Assembly (NCBI GenBank): GCA_904501715.1
Contig: CAJGCD010000008.1
Span: forward strand, 1 to 34,381
Reading direction: 5' to 3'
DNA: 34,381 nt
Source: an uncultured Clostridia bacterium
Lineage (GTDB): Bacteria; Bacillota; Clostridia; Oscillospirales; CAG-272
Positions 8,415-17,731 of the stretch are shown here, piece by piece. The stretch's first letter is position 1, and each line of letters opens with the position of its first letter. The notes under the pieces are model-generated. The model did not search any database. It saw only the letters and a list, made by a program, of their open reading frames with translations, and was not told the origin of the DNA. Position numbers and translations under genes: made by a program.

Positions 8415-9908
8415 TCAAAGCATTCCGTGTTCGGTGTAGAACCGAACCGCTGCTTCCGCAAATGCCTCGTTTTTATTCTCTATTAGATATTCGTATGGAT
8501 ATTTCTGGTGAAATAGACGTTCTATCTCACGTTTATTGCAACAATTTCCCGTATTGTCCACGAGCTTACCCACCGCCCCTGCTCCTGCGGCAAATATGGA
8601 ATGTATCTCCTCCATCATATAGATGTTATAGAGCCCCTCGTGTCCAGGGCGCGAAAAACCCACGTTCTCGTAGTTACCTACCGTGTTTTTCTGTCTGTAC
8701 ATATAGTAGGGTATATAACCTGCCTGTTGTGTCTTTATCTGAGAATAATCCACACATTTACCCGCGTCTCCGCCTCTTGCGGAATATATTCGGGAATTCT
8801 GTCTTAATACCTCCGCGGATTTTTTGATGCAGAAGGTATGTACCGTAATATTTTCGGGTGAAAGCGTGATTATATCGTCCACCGTTTTTGAGAATATCTT
8901 GAAATTATCTCCCGGAAGTCCCGCTATAAGGTCCACGTTTACAGTGCGTATCTCCGCCCTGCGGGCATCCTCATACGCCTTATAAAACTGCTCTATGGTA
9001 TGATTTCTGCCAACTCCGCAGAGCACCTCGTCGCACAGGCTCTGAGGGTTCACGCTCACTCTTGTAACGCCGTATTCCTTTGCTATGGCAAATTTTTCGT
9101 ATGTAATAGTATCGGGTCTTCCCGCCTCAAGAGTAAATTCATCAAGCGCGGATACGTCCGTTTCCTCGCATATAAGCGACAGCAGATCCCGAAGCTGCCG
9201 CGCGTCAAGTATTGTAGGCGTTCCTCCGCCTATATATACAGTCCTTACCCTGAGTCCAAGCCGTCTTATTACCTCAAAATTTGAACGTATATCCTTCTTC
9301 AGCTTCTCAAGATACTCGGGTATAAGTGAAAGCAATCTCTTTGAGGTATAGGAAACAAAGGAGCAATAGGTGCATCTTGAGGGACAAAAGGGTATAGAAA
9401 TATACACACTGCAATCCTTGGGCGAGGGCTCGCCCACAATGCTCTTTTCGGTAACCGCTATATTGGTAGCCAACGCCGCCTTTTTGGGTATGACAAGATA
9501 ATCGGTGTTAAGTATTCTCTTAACCTTGGTCTTGCTATATCCCGCGTCAAGCATCTCACTTGCCACCTTAGAGGGGCGGACACCTATCATCATGCCCCAG
9601 GCGGGACGGTATCCAAGCAACGCGCTTGCGGCGGTCAGCACAGCTCCGCCTATGGCAAGCTTCAGCACCCGCTCGTTTGTTCTGTCAGCGGTAAATTCCG
9701 CATAATACTCCGCGCTCTCGCTTTTATCCTCAACGCTGACGGTAGCATAAGCTTTTATGCCTCCGTCTACTTCCTCTGTCTTTACGGATATGCAGGTATC
9801 CGTTCCGTCCTCCTCCTCGTGCTCGCCAAAACGGGCGCCCGGGAAGAATATCATTCCCAAAGTCTGAACGTAATATTTATTTATGGGTGAATCCAATATT
9901 ATTTTCAT
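8415..9908 (-). CDS. hemZ: HemZ, coproporphyrinogen dehydrogenase-like radical SAM protein
   Basis: This is a 497-residue radical SAM enzyme. CPSRCTYCSF (Cys 175, 179 and 182) is the CxxxCxxC motif that binds the 4Fe-4S cluster and SAM. YIGGGTPT at about 225-232 is the SAM-contacting GGGTPT motif of the HemN/HemZ/HemW group. The long N-terminal region (1-165) has the HemZ-specific segment RPAWGMMIGVRPSKV. HemZ was named for oxygen-independent coproporphyrinogen III oxidation, but anaerobic Clostridia without visible heme synthesis also keep it, so its role here is uncertain. It follows dtd with a 13-nt gap, an order (rel-dtd-hemZ) I know from other Clostridia. AGGA lies 7 nt before the ATG. 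Confidence 0.92.
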   Translation of the reverse strand: MKIILDSPINKYYVQTLGMIFFPGARFGEHEEEDGTDTCISVKTEEVDGGIKAYATVSVEDKSESAEYYAEFTADRTNERVLKLAIGGAVLTAASALLGYRPAWGMMIGVRPSKVASEMLDAGYSKTKVKRILNTDYLVIPKKAALATNIAVTEKSIVGEPSPKDCSVYISIPFCPSRCTYCSFVSYTSKRLLSLIPEYLEKLKKDIRSNFEVIRRLGLRVRTVYIGGGTPTILDARQLRDLLSLICEETDVSALDEFTLEAGRPDTITYEKFAIAKEYGVTRVSVNPQSLCDEVLCGVGRNHTIEQFYKAYEDARRAEIRTVNVDLIAGLPGDNFKIFSKTVDDIITLSPENITVHTFCIKKSAEVLRQNSRIYSARGGDAGKCVDYSQIKTQQAGYIPYYMYRQKNTVGNYENVGFSRPGHEGLYNIYMMEEIHSIFAAGAGAVGKLVDNTGNCCNKREIERLFHQKYPYEYLIENKNEAFAEAAVRFYTEHGML

Positions 9909-9921
9909 ATATTTTCCTGCC

Positions 9922-10395
9922 TCAAATATTACTGTCAGTAGTTTTTTTCAAAAGCACGTTGCTATCCATAACTATGGTAACGGGCCCGTCACAGGACAAG
10001 TCTATACTCATATCCGCTCCGAACACACCTTTTCCAACCTGTCTTATCTCTTTTTGGCAAAGCTCACAAAAATACTCATAAAGCCTGTTAGCCTCGTCGG
10101 GAGCCGCCGCCCCCATATAATCGGGACGCTTTCCCTTTCTGTACGCGGCAAGGAGAGTAAAATTGGAAACTATAAGCGCCTCTCCGTCTATATCCCTGAC
10201 AGACAGATTCATCTTATCGTTCTCGTCGCAGAATATACGGAGCCCTACGGTTTTCTCGGCAAGTGCCTCGGCATCCTTCTCCGTGTCGCCCTTAGCCACA
10301 CCTAAAAGGATACAAAGTCCCTCGCCGCAGCTTCCCACCACGTTTTTGTCAACAGTGACCGCCGCCCTTTTTACTCTTTGCAATACCGCTATCAT
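9922..10395 (-). CDS. dtd: D-aminoacyl-tRNA deacylase
   Basis: DTD removes D-amino acids (and mis-charged glycine) from tRNA, protecting translation. The 157-residue product starts MIAVLQRVKRAAVTVD and has the expected length of a DTD dimer subunit. The substrate-gating Gly-cisPro dipeptide is present (GP at 137-138) and Thr80 is kept. Two motif positions depart from the classical forms: SNFTL instead of SQxxL (Asn at 78) and CDGPV instead of NxGPV (Cys at 135). A strong GAGGAGGG site precedes the ATG. The rel-dtd pair is conserved in Bacillus and Clostridia. The fold and position make the call safe; the motif changes deserve an alignment check. Confidence 0.93.
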   Translation of the reverse strand: MIAVLQRVKRAAVTVDKNVVGSCGEGLCILLGVAKGDTEKDAEALAEKTVGLRIFCDENDKMNLSVRDIDGEALIVSNFTLLAAYRKGKRPDYMGAAAPDEANRLYEYFCELCQKEIRQVGKGVFGADMSIDLSCDGPVTIVMDSNVLLKKTTDSNI

Positions 10396-10418
10396 ACAGT
10401 CCCTCCTCAGCTATCCTA

Positions 10419-12644
10419 TCACTGTGAATAGCCTCTTGTAATATCAAGTACGTTTTCAATAGACTTGAGCCTCGACACTATGGAGCGATAGTGCTCCACG
10501 TTCTTGCAGCTTATCTTAAGATTTATTATGCCGCCGTCGTTTCCGTTCTTGAGTGTGTTTATCTGAAGCAGCTGCACCTTCATCTCGGACAGCGCCACAG
10601 ATATATCCGCAATAAGTCCCATGCGGTCAAGCACGTATATGCTTATCTGCGCCTCGTAAAGGTCTAAGGCACCGCTGCCCTTGCGCTCCTCCCAGTGTGC
10701 GTTTACCCAACGCCCCGCGTTTTCGGGTGCTTGCTTGCTAAGCTCAACGTTTGGACAGTCGGTCTTGTGGACCGATACTCCGTGTCCTCTTGTTATGAAG
10801 CCTATTACACTGTCACCGGGCAAGGGATTACAGCAACGGGCAAACTTAACCAAACAGCCTTCAAGTCCGTCAACTATTATGCCGCCGTTGGATTTGATAT
10901 TCTTGGGTGCTACGGTCTTGACCTGCTCCACAGTCATCTCTTCCGCGGCTTCGTTTTCGCTCTCGTTGGCAAAGCTGCGCTCAAACTCATCCTTAAGCTT
11001 ACCTGCCACCTTAGAGAGAGATATACCTCCGTAGCCGAGAGTATTGTAGAGGTCATCCGCGCTCATATATCCAATGCGCTGACCTACCGCGGCGACCACC
11101 TCGTTACGCTGAGCCTCGGTAAAGGAATGAGCCCAGCGCTTGAACTCGGCATCCACCATATTCTTTCCCGCTACTATGTTTTCGGGTCTCTTTTCCTTCT
11201 TGAACCAGCTTCTTATCTTGGTTCTCGCCTCGCTGGTCTTTACTATATTAAGCCAATCACGGCTGGGTCCCTTGGATGACGACGAGGTCAGTATCTCTAT
11301 GATATCTCCCGTTGAGGGTGCTTTATCTATGGGAACTATCATTCCGTTTATCTTAGCGCCAACCATAGAATTTCCTACGCCCGAATGTATGGCGTAAGCA
11401 AAGTCTATTACCGTAGAGCCCTGCGGCAGGGATATAACGTCACCCTTTGGAGTAAACACAAAGGTCTCATCCTGAAACAGGTCGGTCTTGAGCGCCTCGA
11501 GAAATTCATCGGGATCGGCAGTGTTTGACTCGGTCTCAACAAGCTTTGATATCCATTCCAGCTTCTGGTCCACCTCTGCCTTGGAGCGCTCTCCGCTCTT
11601 ATACTTCCAATGGGCACAGATACCGTACTCCGCCACGTGATGCATCTCCTGCGTACGTATCTGGACCTCAAAGGGTATTCCGTCGCGTCCTATTACAGTG
11701 GTATGCAAGGACTGATACATATTGGGCTTAGGCGTTGATATATAGTCCTTAAATCTTCCGGGAACCGACTTGAACATCTCGTGAATGAGTCCCAAGGCGG
11801 TATAACACTCAAGCTCTGTTTCGACTATTATACGCATAGCGTAAAAATCGTATATCTCGTCAAACGCCTTGTTCTGATTGAACATTTTTCGGTAAATGCT
11901 GTAAACCGATTTTATTCTTCCCGAAAGCTCAAAGTGTATGGCATTTTCCTTAAGCTTTGCGTCTACGGCGTTGCTTACGTTATCTATAAAGCCCACGCTC
12001 TGACCGTATTTTTCCTCGATATACCTTTGTATCTCTGCGTAGCCTATTGGGTCAAGATATGATATACAGAGATTTTCAAGCTCCTGCTTTATCTTCTGCA
12101 TACCGAGTCTGTGCGCCAAGGGAGCGTAAACGTACATAGTCTCAAGTGCCGTAGACCTTCTCTTGGGGTCGGGCTTTACCGACAGAGTTCTCATATTATG
12201 GAGTCTGTCGCAAAGCTTTACGAAGATAACACGCACGTCCTTGGACATAGCGAGAAGCATCTTTCTTATGTTCTCTATATGTGCCTCTTCCTTGTCCTCT
12301 ATATACATAGTAACCATTTTGGTGAGTCCGTCCACCAGCATAGTTATCTCTGTACCGAATCTTGTTTCTATTTCCTTAAGGCTGGTCTTGTCAGCACAGT
12401 CCTCCACCGTATCGTGGAGCAAGGCAGCGCATATGGATGCCGTATCAAGTCCAAGGTCCGCAACTATCTCCGCAACCGCAACGGGATGAGAGATATAAGG
12501 GTCCCCGCTTACGCGGAACTGCCCCTCGTGCAGGCTCTCGGCGTAATCTCCTGCCGCCTTTATTTTTTCCATATCGTACTTTCTGCCCGAAGCCGCCAGC
12601 TTATCTGTAAGCTGCTGCACGGTACTGCACGTATTAGCTACCAT
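10419..12644 (-). CDS. rel: Bifunctional (p)ppGpp synthetase/hydrolase (Rel)
   Basis: Rel makes and degrades (p)ppGpp, the alarmone of amino-acid starvation, and binds the ribosome. The 741-residue protein has the full long-RSH layout. The HD hydrolase domain covers about 35-190, with SHPVAVAEI, ALLHDTVED (the HD pair) and KLCDRLHNMRTL. The synthetase domain covers about 235-350, with YDFYAMRIIV, GRFKDYISTPKPNMYQSLHTTV and EVQIRT. The TGS domain (about 390-455) shows VFTPKGDVISLPQGSTVIDFAYAIHS. A zinc-finger-like stretch (CLVKFARCCNPLPGD) precedes a C-terminal ACT domain. Both catalytic halves look intact, so it should be bifunctional. It sits between recJ (33-nt gap) and dtd (23-nt gap). The apt gene found between recJ and rel in B. 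subtilis is missing here. Confidence 0.97.
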   Translation of the reverse strand: MVANTCSTVQQLTDKLAASGRKYDMEKIKAAGDYAESLHEGQFRVSGDPYISHPVAVAEIVADLGLDTASICAALLHDTVEDCADKTSLKEIETRFGTEITMLVDGLTKMVTMYIEDKEEAHIENIRKMLLAMSKDVRVIFVKLCDRLHNMRTLSVKPDPKRRSTALETMYVYAPLAHRLGMQKIKQELENLCISYLDPIGYAEIQRYIEEKYGQSVGFIDNVSNAVDAKLKENAIHFELSGRIKSVYSIYRKMFNQNKAFDEIYDFYAMRIIVETELECYTALGLIHEMFKSVPGRFKDYISTPKPNMYQSLHTTVIGRDGIPFEVQIRTQEMHHVAEYGICAHWKYKSGERSKAEVDQKLEWISKLVETESNTADPDEFLEALKTDLFQDETFVFTPKGDVISLPQGSTVIDFAYAIHSGVGNSMVGAKINGMIVPIDKAPSTGDIIEILTSSSSKGPSRDWLNIVKTSEARTKIRSWFKKEKRPENIVAGKNMVDAEFKRWAHSFTEAQRNEVVAAVGQRIGYMSADDLYNTLGYGGISLSKVAGKLKDEFERSFANESENEAAEEMTVEQVKTVAPKNIKSNGGIIVDGLEGCLVKFARCCNPLPGDSVIGFITRGHGVSVHKTDCPNVELSKQAPENAGRWVNAHWEERKGSGALDLYEAQISIYVLDRMGLIADISVALSEMKVQLLQINTLKNGNDGGIINLKISCKNVEHYRSIVSRLKSIENVLDITRGYSQ

Positions 12645-12677
12645 AAAGAAGTCCTTTCCGCAGGAATTCGTCTCCCG

Positions 12678-14867
12678 CTACTTTCGGTCTGAGCACTGCG
12701 ACCTGAGCTTTTTCAGTATCGCAGATTTATCTATACTTGTCTTGTTTGCCTGAAAAATGACCTGAAAGCTGTATATATCCTTGTCAATCTCGGATATCTC
12801 ACATATTCTCAGCTCGTTAAGTATCTCAAATATATATTTGAGCTTTACGTAATTTATCCTTTTTTCGTCGGTCGAGTTAATTTCTCTGAGCACCTTTTTC
12901 GTGTCCGTAAGACTGTTGCCGCTTCTGTACTCCTTACGAAGCAGCATATACACTCTCGCGCAATCATCACGGTCGGGAAGAATATCCTCGGCAGTACGGT
13001 ACTGTGCGCCGCCTCTTATCTCGGCATACCGCTTCTTCTCCTCGATGATTTTCGAGGTGTATTCCTCGGCAAGTCTTGCGTCACGAACTATCATTTGAGC
13101 GGATACTACGTTCTTGTAATCGTTTATATCCACGTTAAACAAAAGGTCTACCGTATCCCCCGCCTCAAAGCCCAGCTCTGTGGCATGCTTACCGAAATAC
13201 ATAGCACTGACGGTTATATTATCCTTTTCTACCAGCAGTCTTGTATGGTCACCGCCTCTGGTAGTGGTTATCCTTTTTACGGTTACGTTACGCATAATAA
13301 AGAGAGGTGTGGCATTCCCCGTTCCGTAGGGCTCAAGATACTGAAGCTCCTTTGCGAGCTTTACGCTCACGTCAGCCATGGATACCTCACAGTCGGCATC
13401 AAGCTTTATCTTAAACGCCTCATCATCAAGATGGGCACGGGCATATTCGTTTATGCGGTGGCAAAATTCGTCAAGATTTCCTCTCTTTACCGTAAGACCC
13501 GCGGCAAGCTCGTGTCCGCCGTATTTCACCAGAAGGTCCTCGCAGTGGCTCAGAGCTTCTACAAGGTTGAGCCCCTTTATGCTCCGTCCCGAGCCCTTTC
13601 CGTCATCAAAAGCACTCTCCTCCAAGCCCACAGAGCCATCAAAGGAAATAAGTATGGAGGGGAGCCCGTATTTCTCCGTTATCTTCGAAGCAACTATTCC
13701 GATTATTCCCTGCTGCCATTCGTTGCTATCAAGAACTATAACGGGATTTTTGTCAATGTCAGCGATATCATCTATCATTTCGTATGCCTGCTCTGCTATT
13801 CGGTTCTCCTCCACCTGACGCCGTTTATTGATAGCGCAAAGCTCCTCGGCGTAGGCATATGCCTCATCCTCATCCGAGGCAAGCAGCATCCGAACCGCTA
13901 TTGAGGCATCGGAAATTCTTCCCGCCGCGTTTATTCTTGGAGCAAGACCGAAGCCTACAAAATTAGAGTTTATTTTTCTTTTTTTGTTATCCTCACCGGT
14001 CTTTTTAGCAGATGATACGTCTATAAGAGCCTTTATTCCCGGGCGAGGGCTCTGCTCCATACGGTGCAGACCTATGCTTACTATAAGTCTGTTTTCGTCA
14101 ATTATGGGCATTACGTCGGCAATGGTACCAAGTGCGGTCAAGTCCGCATATGTAAGACAAGCTTCCCTGACGCCCTCAACTACCGCTCTGCCCTGCTCTC
14201 GGCATATTTTCATAGCGCAGGCGCAAACCAGCTTGAACACCACGCCCACTCCCGCAAGCTCCTTGAAGGGATAGGGACAGTCGGGTCTGTGGGGATTTAC
14301 CACCGCGCAAGCATCGGGAAGCTCACTGCGGCACTCGTGGTGGTCGGTAATGACAAAATCCACTCCGAGAGTCTTGGCGTATTCCACCTCAGCTCCCGCG
14401 GTAATACCCGTGTCCACGGTAATTATCAGCTTGACACCGTCATTGGCAAGAGCTTCAACAGCCGCGCAGGAAACACCGTAGCCCTCTCCCTCACGCTTAG
14501 GTATCTTCATACATACGTCAGCGCCTCTGGATTCAAGATAAAGATACAGCATACCCACCGAGGTGACGCCGTCTACGTCATAATCTCCGTATATGCATAT
14601 TTTTTCGCCCCTGCCGAGCGCAAGAAACACTCTCTCCACAGCCTTATCCATATCCGCCAGAAGATATGGGTCGTGAAAATCAGCCTCTTTAAAATGCAAG
14701 AACCGTTCCGCGTCCTCGGCACTTCGGTAGCCGCGGTTGTACAGCAATACGGCAAACAGCTCGCTCCTTCCGAGCTTTGTCGCCATATCTCGCACTATAC
14801 CGTCGCTTTGCTCATTGCCAAACACGTAGCGTTCGTTCCACACCTTCTCTCTTTTATAGTTTCTCAT
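12678..14867 (-). CDS. recJ: Single-stranded-DNA-specific exonuclease RecJ
   Basis: RecJ degrades single-stranded DNA 5' to 3' in recombinational and mismatch repair. The 729-residue protein shows the DHH-family motifs in order: ICIYGDYDVDGVTS (Asp 95, 97 and 99), ITVDTG (Asp about 152), VITDHHE (DHH at 175-177) and VVNPHRPDCPYPFKELAGVGV. A DHHA1 region follows (GFGLAPRINAAGR, KGLNLVEAL, YGGHELAAGLTV), then an OB-like domain and a C-terminal extension common in Firmicutes. I chose the ATG at 14867, with AGAGG 8 nt upstream; an in-frame GTG 36 nt earlier has no ribosome site. The upstream FAD gene stops 39 nt before this start. The C-terminal 100 or so residues look helical and have no motif I recognise. 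Confidence 0.95.
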   Translation of the reverse strand: MRNYKREKVWNERYVFGNEQSDGIVRDMATKLGRSELFAVLLYNRGYRSAEDAERFLHFKEADFHDPYLLADMDKAVERVFLALGRGEKICIYGDYDVDGVTSVGMLYLYLESRGADVCMKIPKREGEGYGVSCAAVEALANDGVKLIITVDTGITAGAEVEYAKTLGVDFVITDHHECRSELPDACAVVNPHRPDCPYPFKELAGVGVVFKLVCACAMKICREQGRAVVEGVREACLTYADLTALGTIADVMPIIDENRLIVSIGLHRMEQSPRPGIKALIDVSSAKKTGEDNKKRKINSNFVGFGLAPRINAAGRISDASIAVRMLLASDEDEAYAYAEELCAINKRRQVEENRIAEQAYEMIDDIADIDKNPVIVLDSNEWQQGIIGIVASKITEKYGLPSILISFDGSVGLEESAFDDGKGSGRSIKGLNLVEALSHCEDLLVKYGGHELAAGLTVKRGNLDEFCHRINEYARAHLDDEAFKIKLDADCEVSMADVSVKLAKELQYLEPYGTGNATPLFIMRNVTVKRITTTRGGDHTRLLVEKDNITVSAMYFGKHATELGFEAGDTVDLLFNVDINDYKNVVSAQMIVRDARLAEEYTSKIIEEKKRYAEIRGGAQYRTAEDILPDRDDCARVYMLLRKEYRSGNSLTDTKKVLREINSTDEKRINYVKLKYIFEILNELRICEISEIDKDIYSFQVIFQANKTSIDKSAILKKLRSQCSDRK

Positions 14868-14906
14868 TAGGATTACCTCTATATAAACACAAATTATAAA
14901 CACATA

Positions 14907-16523
14907 TCAAGCGGGAGAATATCTCTCCATTATCTTCAGTGCCACTCTTATTCCGTCAATGGCGGCGCTGGTTATTCCTCCCGCATATCCCGCGCCCTCT
15001 CCGCAGGGATATATATTGCCCTTGCCTACAGCACGCAGATTCTCGCCTCTGAGCACGCGCACAGGTGCGGAGGTCCTTGTTTCAGCCCCCGTAAGCACAG
15101 CGTCACTTACCGCAAAGCCCGAAAGCTTACGCTCAAAGATATAAAAACCTCTTTTCAGCTCTTCGGTAACAAATGAGGGGAAAATATCATTAAAATCCGC
15201 AGGTCTTACAAGACCGCTTCTGTAAGTGGGAAGAACACGCGAAGGCTCGCTTCCGCACTTTCCTGTCAAAAGGTCTCCCACTGTCATCATAGGAGCGCAA
15301 TAATCCGCGCCGCCCTGCTTATACGCCGCGCGCTCTATTCTTCTCTGAAATTCTATGGCGCCCATAGGAGTTCCGTCATAATCGCTCTTAAACACAGATA
15401 CAGCTACCGCGCTGTTGGAATTTCTTCCGTCACGGGCATTCCTGCTCATTCCGTTGACAACAACTCCCCCATCCTCGGATGCGGCGGCAACGACCTCGCC
15501 GCCGGGGCACATACAAAAGGTATAAACACCTCTGCCCGACGAAGTATCGGAAAGGTGGTACTCACCCTTCCCAAGTCGGGGATGACCAGCCATATCTCCG
15601 TACATAGCTTTATCTATATCCTCACGCAAATGCTCAACTCGGACACCTACCGAAAAGGATTTTGCCTCAATGGCATAGCCCCTCTCTAAAAGCATAGCAT
15701 AGGTATCTCTCGCGCTGTGACCCGTAGCCAACAGCAAGGAGGAGCATATTATTTCGCCCCCGGAGGTCTGCGCCACCACGCTTCCGTCGGCGAGCTCGCG
15801 TATCCCGTCAAGCCTTGTGCGGTACAGAACCCTGCCGCCAAGCTCTTCTATTTTTCGGAGCATTCCGTCAACTATACCAAGCAGCAAATCTGTTCCTATA
15901 TGAGGCTTTGCCGCCTTCAGTATGTCCTCGGGAGCGCCGAAATCGCAAAAACGGCGCAATACGTATCCTATCTTCGGGTCGTTTATGCGAGTAAGAAGCT
16001 TTCCGTCCGAAAAGGTACCCGCTCCCCCCGCGCCAAACTGTATATTTGATTCGGTATCAAGGATTCCGAATTTTGAAAACGTCTCATATTTTTTCTGTCT
16101 GTCGGCAATACAATCTCCACGGTCTATGATAATAGGTCGATATCCGTTCTCCGCCAGAAGAAGAGCGGCGAAAAGCCCCGCGGGGCCCATTCCCACTATC
16201 AAGGGCGGAAAGCTCATTTTTTCGCTTCCCTTGACTATTTCAAGCTCCTCGGACTCAAGAGCTGTAATACGGTATTTTCTTCCCTTGGGTATTTCCGCAT
16301 ACATAGGCTCATCAAAGCGGGCAGCTACCGAATATACCAAACGGATATCATTCTTTTTTCTCGCGTCCACGGAGCGCTTATACACGTTAAAACGAAGTCG
16401 TGCAGGGCTCATCCCTGCACGCTTCAGCTCATCCGCGGCTATTTTACAAGCCGTATCATCCTCAACATCGGGCGGCAGGCTAATGCCGCTTACAATAAAT
16501 CCGTTGTATTTTACCTTAGCCAA
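14907..16523 (-). CDS. Conserved FAD-dependent oxidoreductase (COG2509-like), function unknown
   Basis: This is a 538-residue flavoprotein. About 100 N-terminal residues (ADELKRAGMSPARLRFNVYKRSVDAR) form the small domain typical of this group. They precede a dinucleotide-binding GMGPAGL Rossmann motif at about 109-115 and the signature GAGGAGTFSDGKL at about 165-177. Near the C-terminus, NIYPCGEGAGYAGGITSAA is the usual second FAD-contacting segment. Members are widespread in Clostridia and annotated only as 'NAD(P)/FAD-dependent oxidoreductase'; I know of no established substrate. The start is a TTG at 16523 with GGAGGAG 5 nt upstream, so a search restricted to ATG would shorten it. It is in the cdaA run, 21 nt after the small membrane protein. 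Confidence 0.9.
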   Translation of the reverse strand: MAKVKYNGFIVSGISLPPDVEDDTACKIAADELKRAGMSPARLRFNVYKRSVDARKKNDIRLVYSVAARFDEPMYAEIPKGRKYRITALESEELEIVKGSEKMSFPPLIVGMGPAGLFAALLLAENGYRPIIIDRGDCIADRQKKYETFSKFGILDTESNIQFGAGGAGTFSDGKLLTRINDPKIGYVLRRFCDFGAPEDILKAAKPHIGTDLLLGIVDGMLRKIEELGGRVLYRTRLDGIRELADGSVVAQTSGGEIICSSLLLATGHSARDTYAMLLERGYAIEAKSFSVGVRVEHLREDIDKAMYGDMAGHPRLGKGEYHLSDTSSGRGVYTFCMCPGGEVVAAASEDGGVVVNGMSRNARDGRNSNSAVAVSVFKSDYDGTPMGAIEFQRRIERAAYKQGGADYCAPMMTVGDLLTGKCGSEPSRVLPTYRSGLVRPADFNDIFPSFVTEELKRGFYIFERKLSGFAVSDAVLTGAETRTSAPVRVLRGENLRAVGKGNIYPCGEGAGYAGGITSAAIDGIRVALKIMERYSPA

Positions 16524-16544
16524 ATCCGCTCCTCCATACCGCGC

Positions 16545-16754
16545 TTACGCTTTTTGAGCCGTGCCTAATTCTTCCTTAAGTGTTTCAAGAGTCTTCTGCT
16601 CGTTTAATTCCACGTTTGTCGCATATATCCAGATAACAAGAGCCACCAAAAGGCATATGCCGAAGGCTACGATGTCCGACTTTTTAAACTTTTTACTTTT
16701 TACTACCAGAGTACCTTCCTTTAAAAGACCTCTGCCTCGCTTTTTATCAGCCAT
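16545..16754 (-). CDS. Small bitopic membrane protein, possible reduced CdaR (YbbR-like)
   Basis: This 69-residue protein has a strongly basic N-terminus (many K and R in residues 1-26), a single transmembrane helix at about 29-45 (AFGICLLVALVIWIYAT) and a short charged helix after it. The helix ending in L-x-I-W-I-Y resembles the membrane anchor of CdaR/YbbR proteins, which usually follow cdaA and regulate it through several extracellular YbbR repeats. Here the repeats are absent. It lies 18 nt after cdaA with GGAGGAAG before its ATG, so it should be translated. The relation to CdaR is my inference from position and a short segment; it could equally be an unrelated small membrane protein. 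Confidence 0.7.
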   Translation of the reverse strand: MADKKRGRGLLKEGTLVVKSKKFKKSDIVAFGICLLVALVIWIYATNVELNEQKTLETLKEELGTAQKA

Positions 16755-16772
16755 ATCTTCCTCCGAATAATA

Positions 16773-17666
16773 TCAGTTATTGTTTGCCTTCTCGGCGGGC
16801 TTTTGCTTTTTTGTCTTTTTTGTTCGCCTATCCTTCACCGCAGGAACCAGGATGCTTTCCAGTCTGTTGCGAAGTGAGGTGTAGTTGAAACCGCGCTCCA
16901 GATTTCCGTCTATGGATACAGAAATATTTCCCGTTTCCTCAGAAACCACTATCACAACGGCATCGCTGACCTCGGAGGTACCTATGGCGGCTCTGTGGCG
17001 CGTTCCCAGCTCGCTGTCTATGTCCACTCTGTCGGTCATACGCAGCACGCACGCCGCAGAATCTATCTTACCGTCGCGCACTATGACCGCTCCGTCGTGA
17101 AGCGCTCCGCCCTTGTAGAATATAGAGCAAAGCAGGTCGGGGGATATAGTAGCATCAAGAGTAGTACCCGTACGCTTGTATTCCGAAAGACTGTTGACTC
17201 GCTCAATAACTATAAGGGCACCGTGTCCCATAGTGGAAAGTCTTTGAGCAGCGCGGGATACCGATTCTATCACGTAATGAGAGCTTACGTCCTTTTTTTC
17301 GGTGTGATTGATATTCTGCAAGCCGATAAAGGTAGTACCGCCTATCTTTTCAAGAGCGGAACGAAGCTCGGGCTGAAAGATTATAAGTATCGCTATAACT
17401 CCAAGCTGCTTGAAGTCCCCGAACACAAAGCTCAAAGCCGTAAGATTTATGGCATCCCCAATAAACATTACCAGCAAAAAGAGCAAAACGCCCATAACAA
17501 GTCTGATGGCGCTGCGCTTTTTGGCAAAGCGGTAAAGGAAATAAAACAATGACGCCAGAACTATTATATCTATGAAATCATTAAGACCCATATCCAAAAG
17601 CACTTTAAATATGCTGTCATTAAAAAATTTCACCGCAATATCCCATATCTGAGTAAAAATTTCCAC
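16773..17666 (-). CDS. cdaA: Membrane diadenylate cyclase CdaA (c-di-AMP synthase)
   Basis: CdaA joins two ATP into cyclic di-AMP, a second messenger controlling potassium and osmolyte transport and wall homeostasis. The 297-residue protein has three N-terminal membrane helices (about 28-47, 51-70 and 75-95). The DAC (DisA_N) domain follows, with the catalytic HDGAVI (DGA at 191-193) and TRHRAAIG (RHR at 223-225) both intact. A basic tail rich in K closes the protein. The GTG at 17666 is the likely start because GGAGGTGAG lies 9 nt before it; reading from the upstream TTG at 17699 would place that site inside the gene. It is the first gene after a strong promoter. The usual partners cdaR and glmM do not follow; a mini-membrane protein and an FAD enzyme do. 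Confidence 0.95.
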   Translation of the reverse strand: MEIFTQIWDIAVKFFNDSIFKVLLDMGLNDFIDIIVLASLFYFLYRFAKKRSAIRLVMGVLLFLLVMFIGDAINLTALSFVFGDFKQLGVIAILIIFQPELRSALEKIGGTTFIGLQNINHTEKKDVSSHYVIESVSRAAQRLSTMGHGALIVIERVNSLSEYKRTGTTLDATISPDLLCSIFYKGGALHDGAVIVRDGKIDSAACVLRMTDRVDIDSELGTRHRAAIGTSEVSDAVVIVVSEETGNISVSIDGNLERGFNYTSLRNRLESILVPAVKDRRTKKTKKQKPAEKANNN

Positions 17667-17731
17667 TGAAAGCTCACCTCCGTATTGTTCAAAAAGCAAA
17701 AATTCCGATACTAACCCATAATATTATTTAT

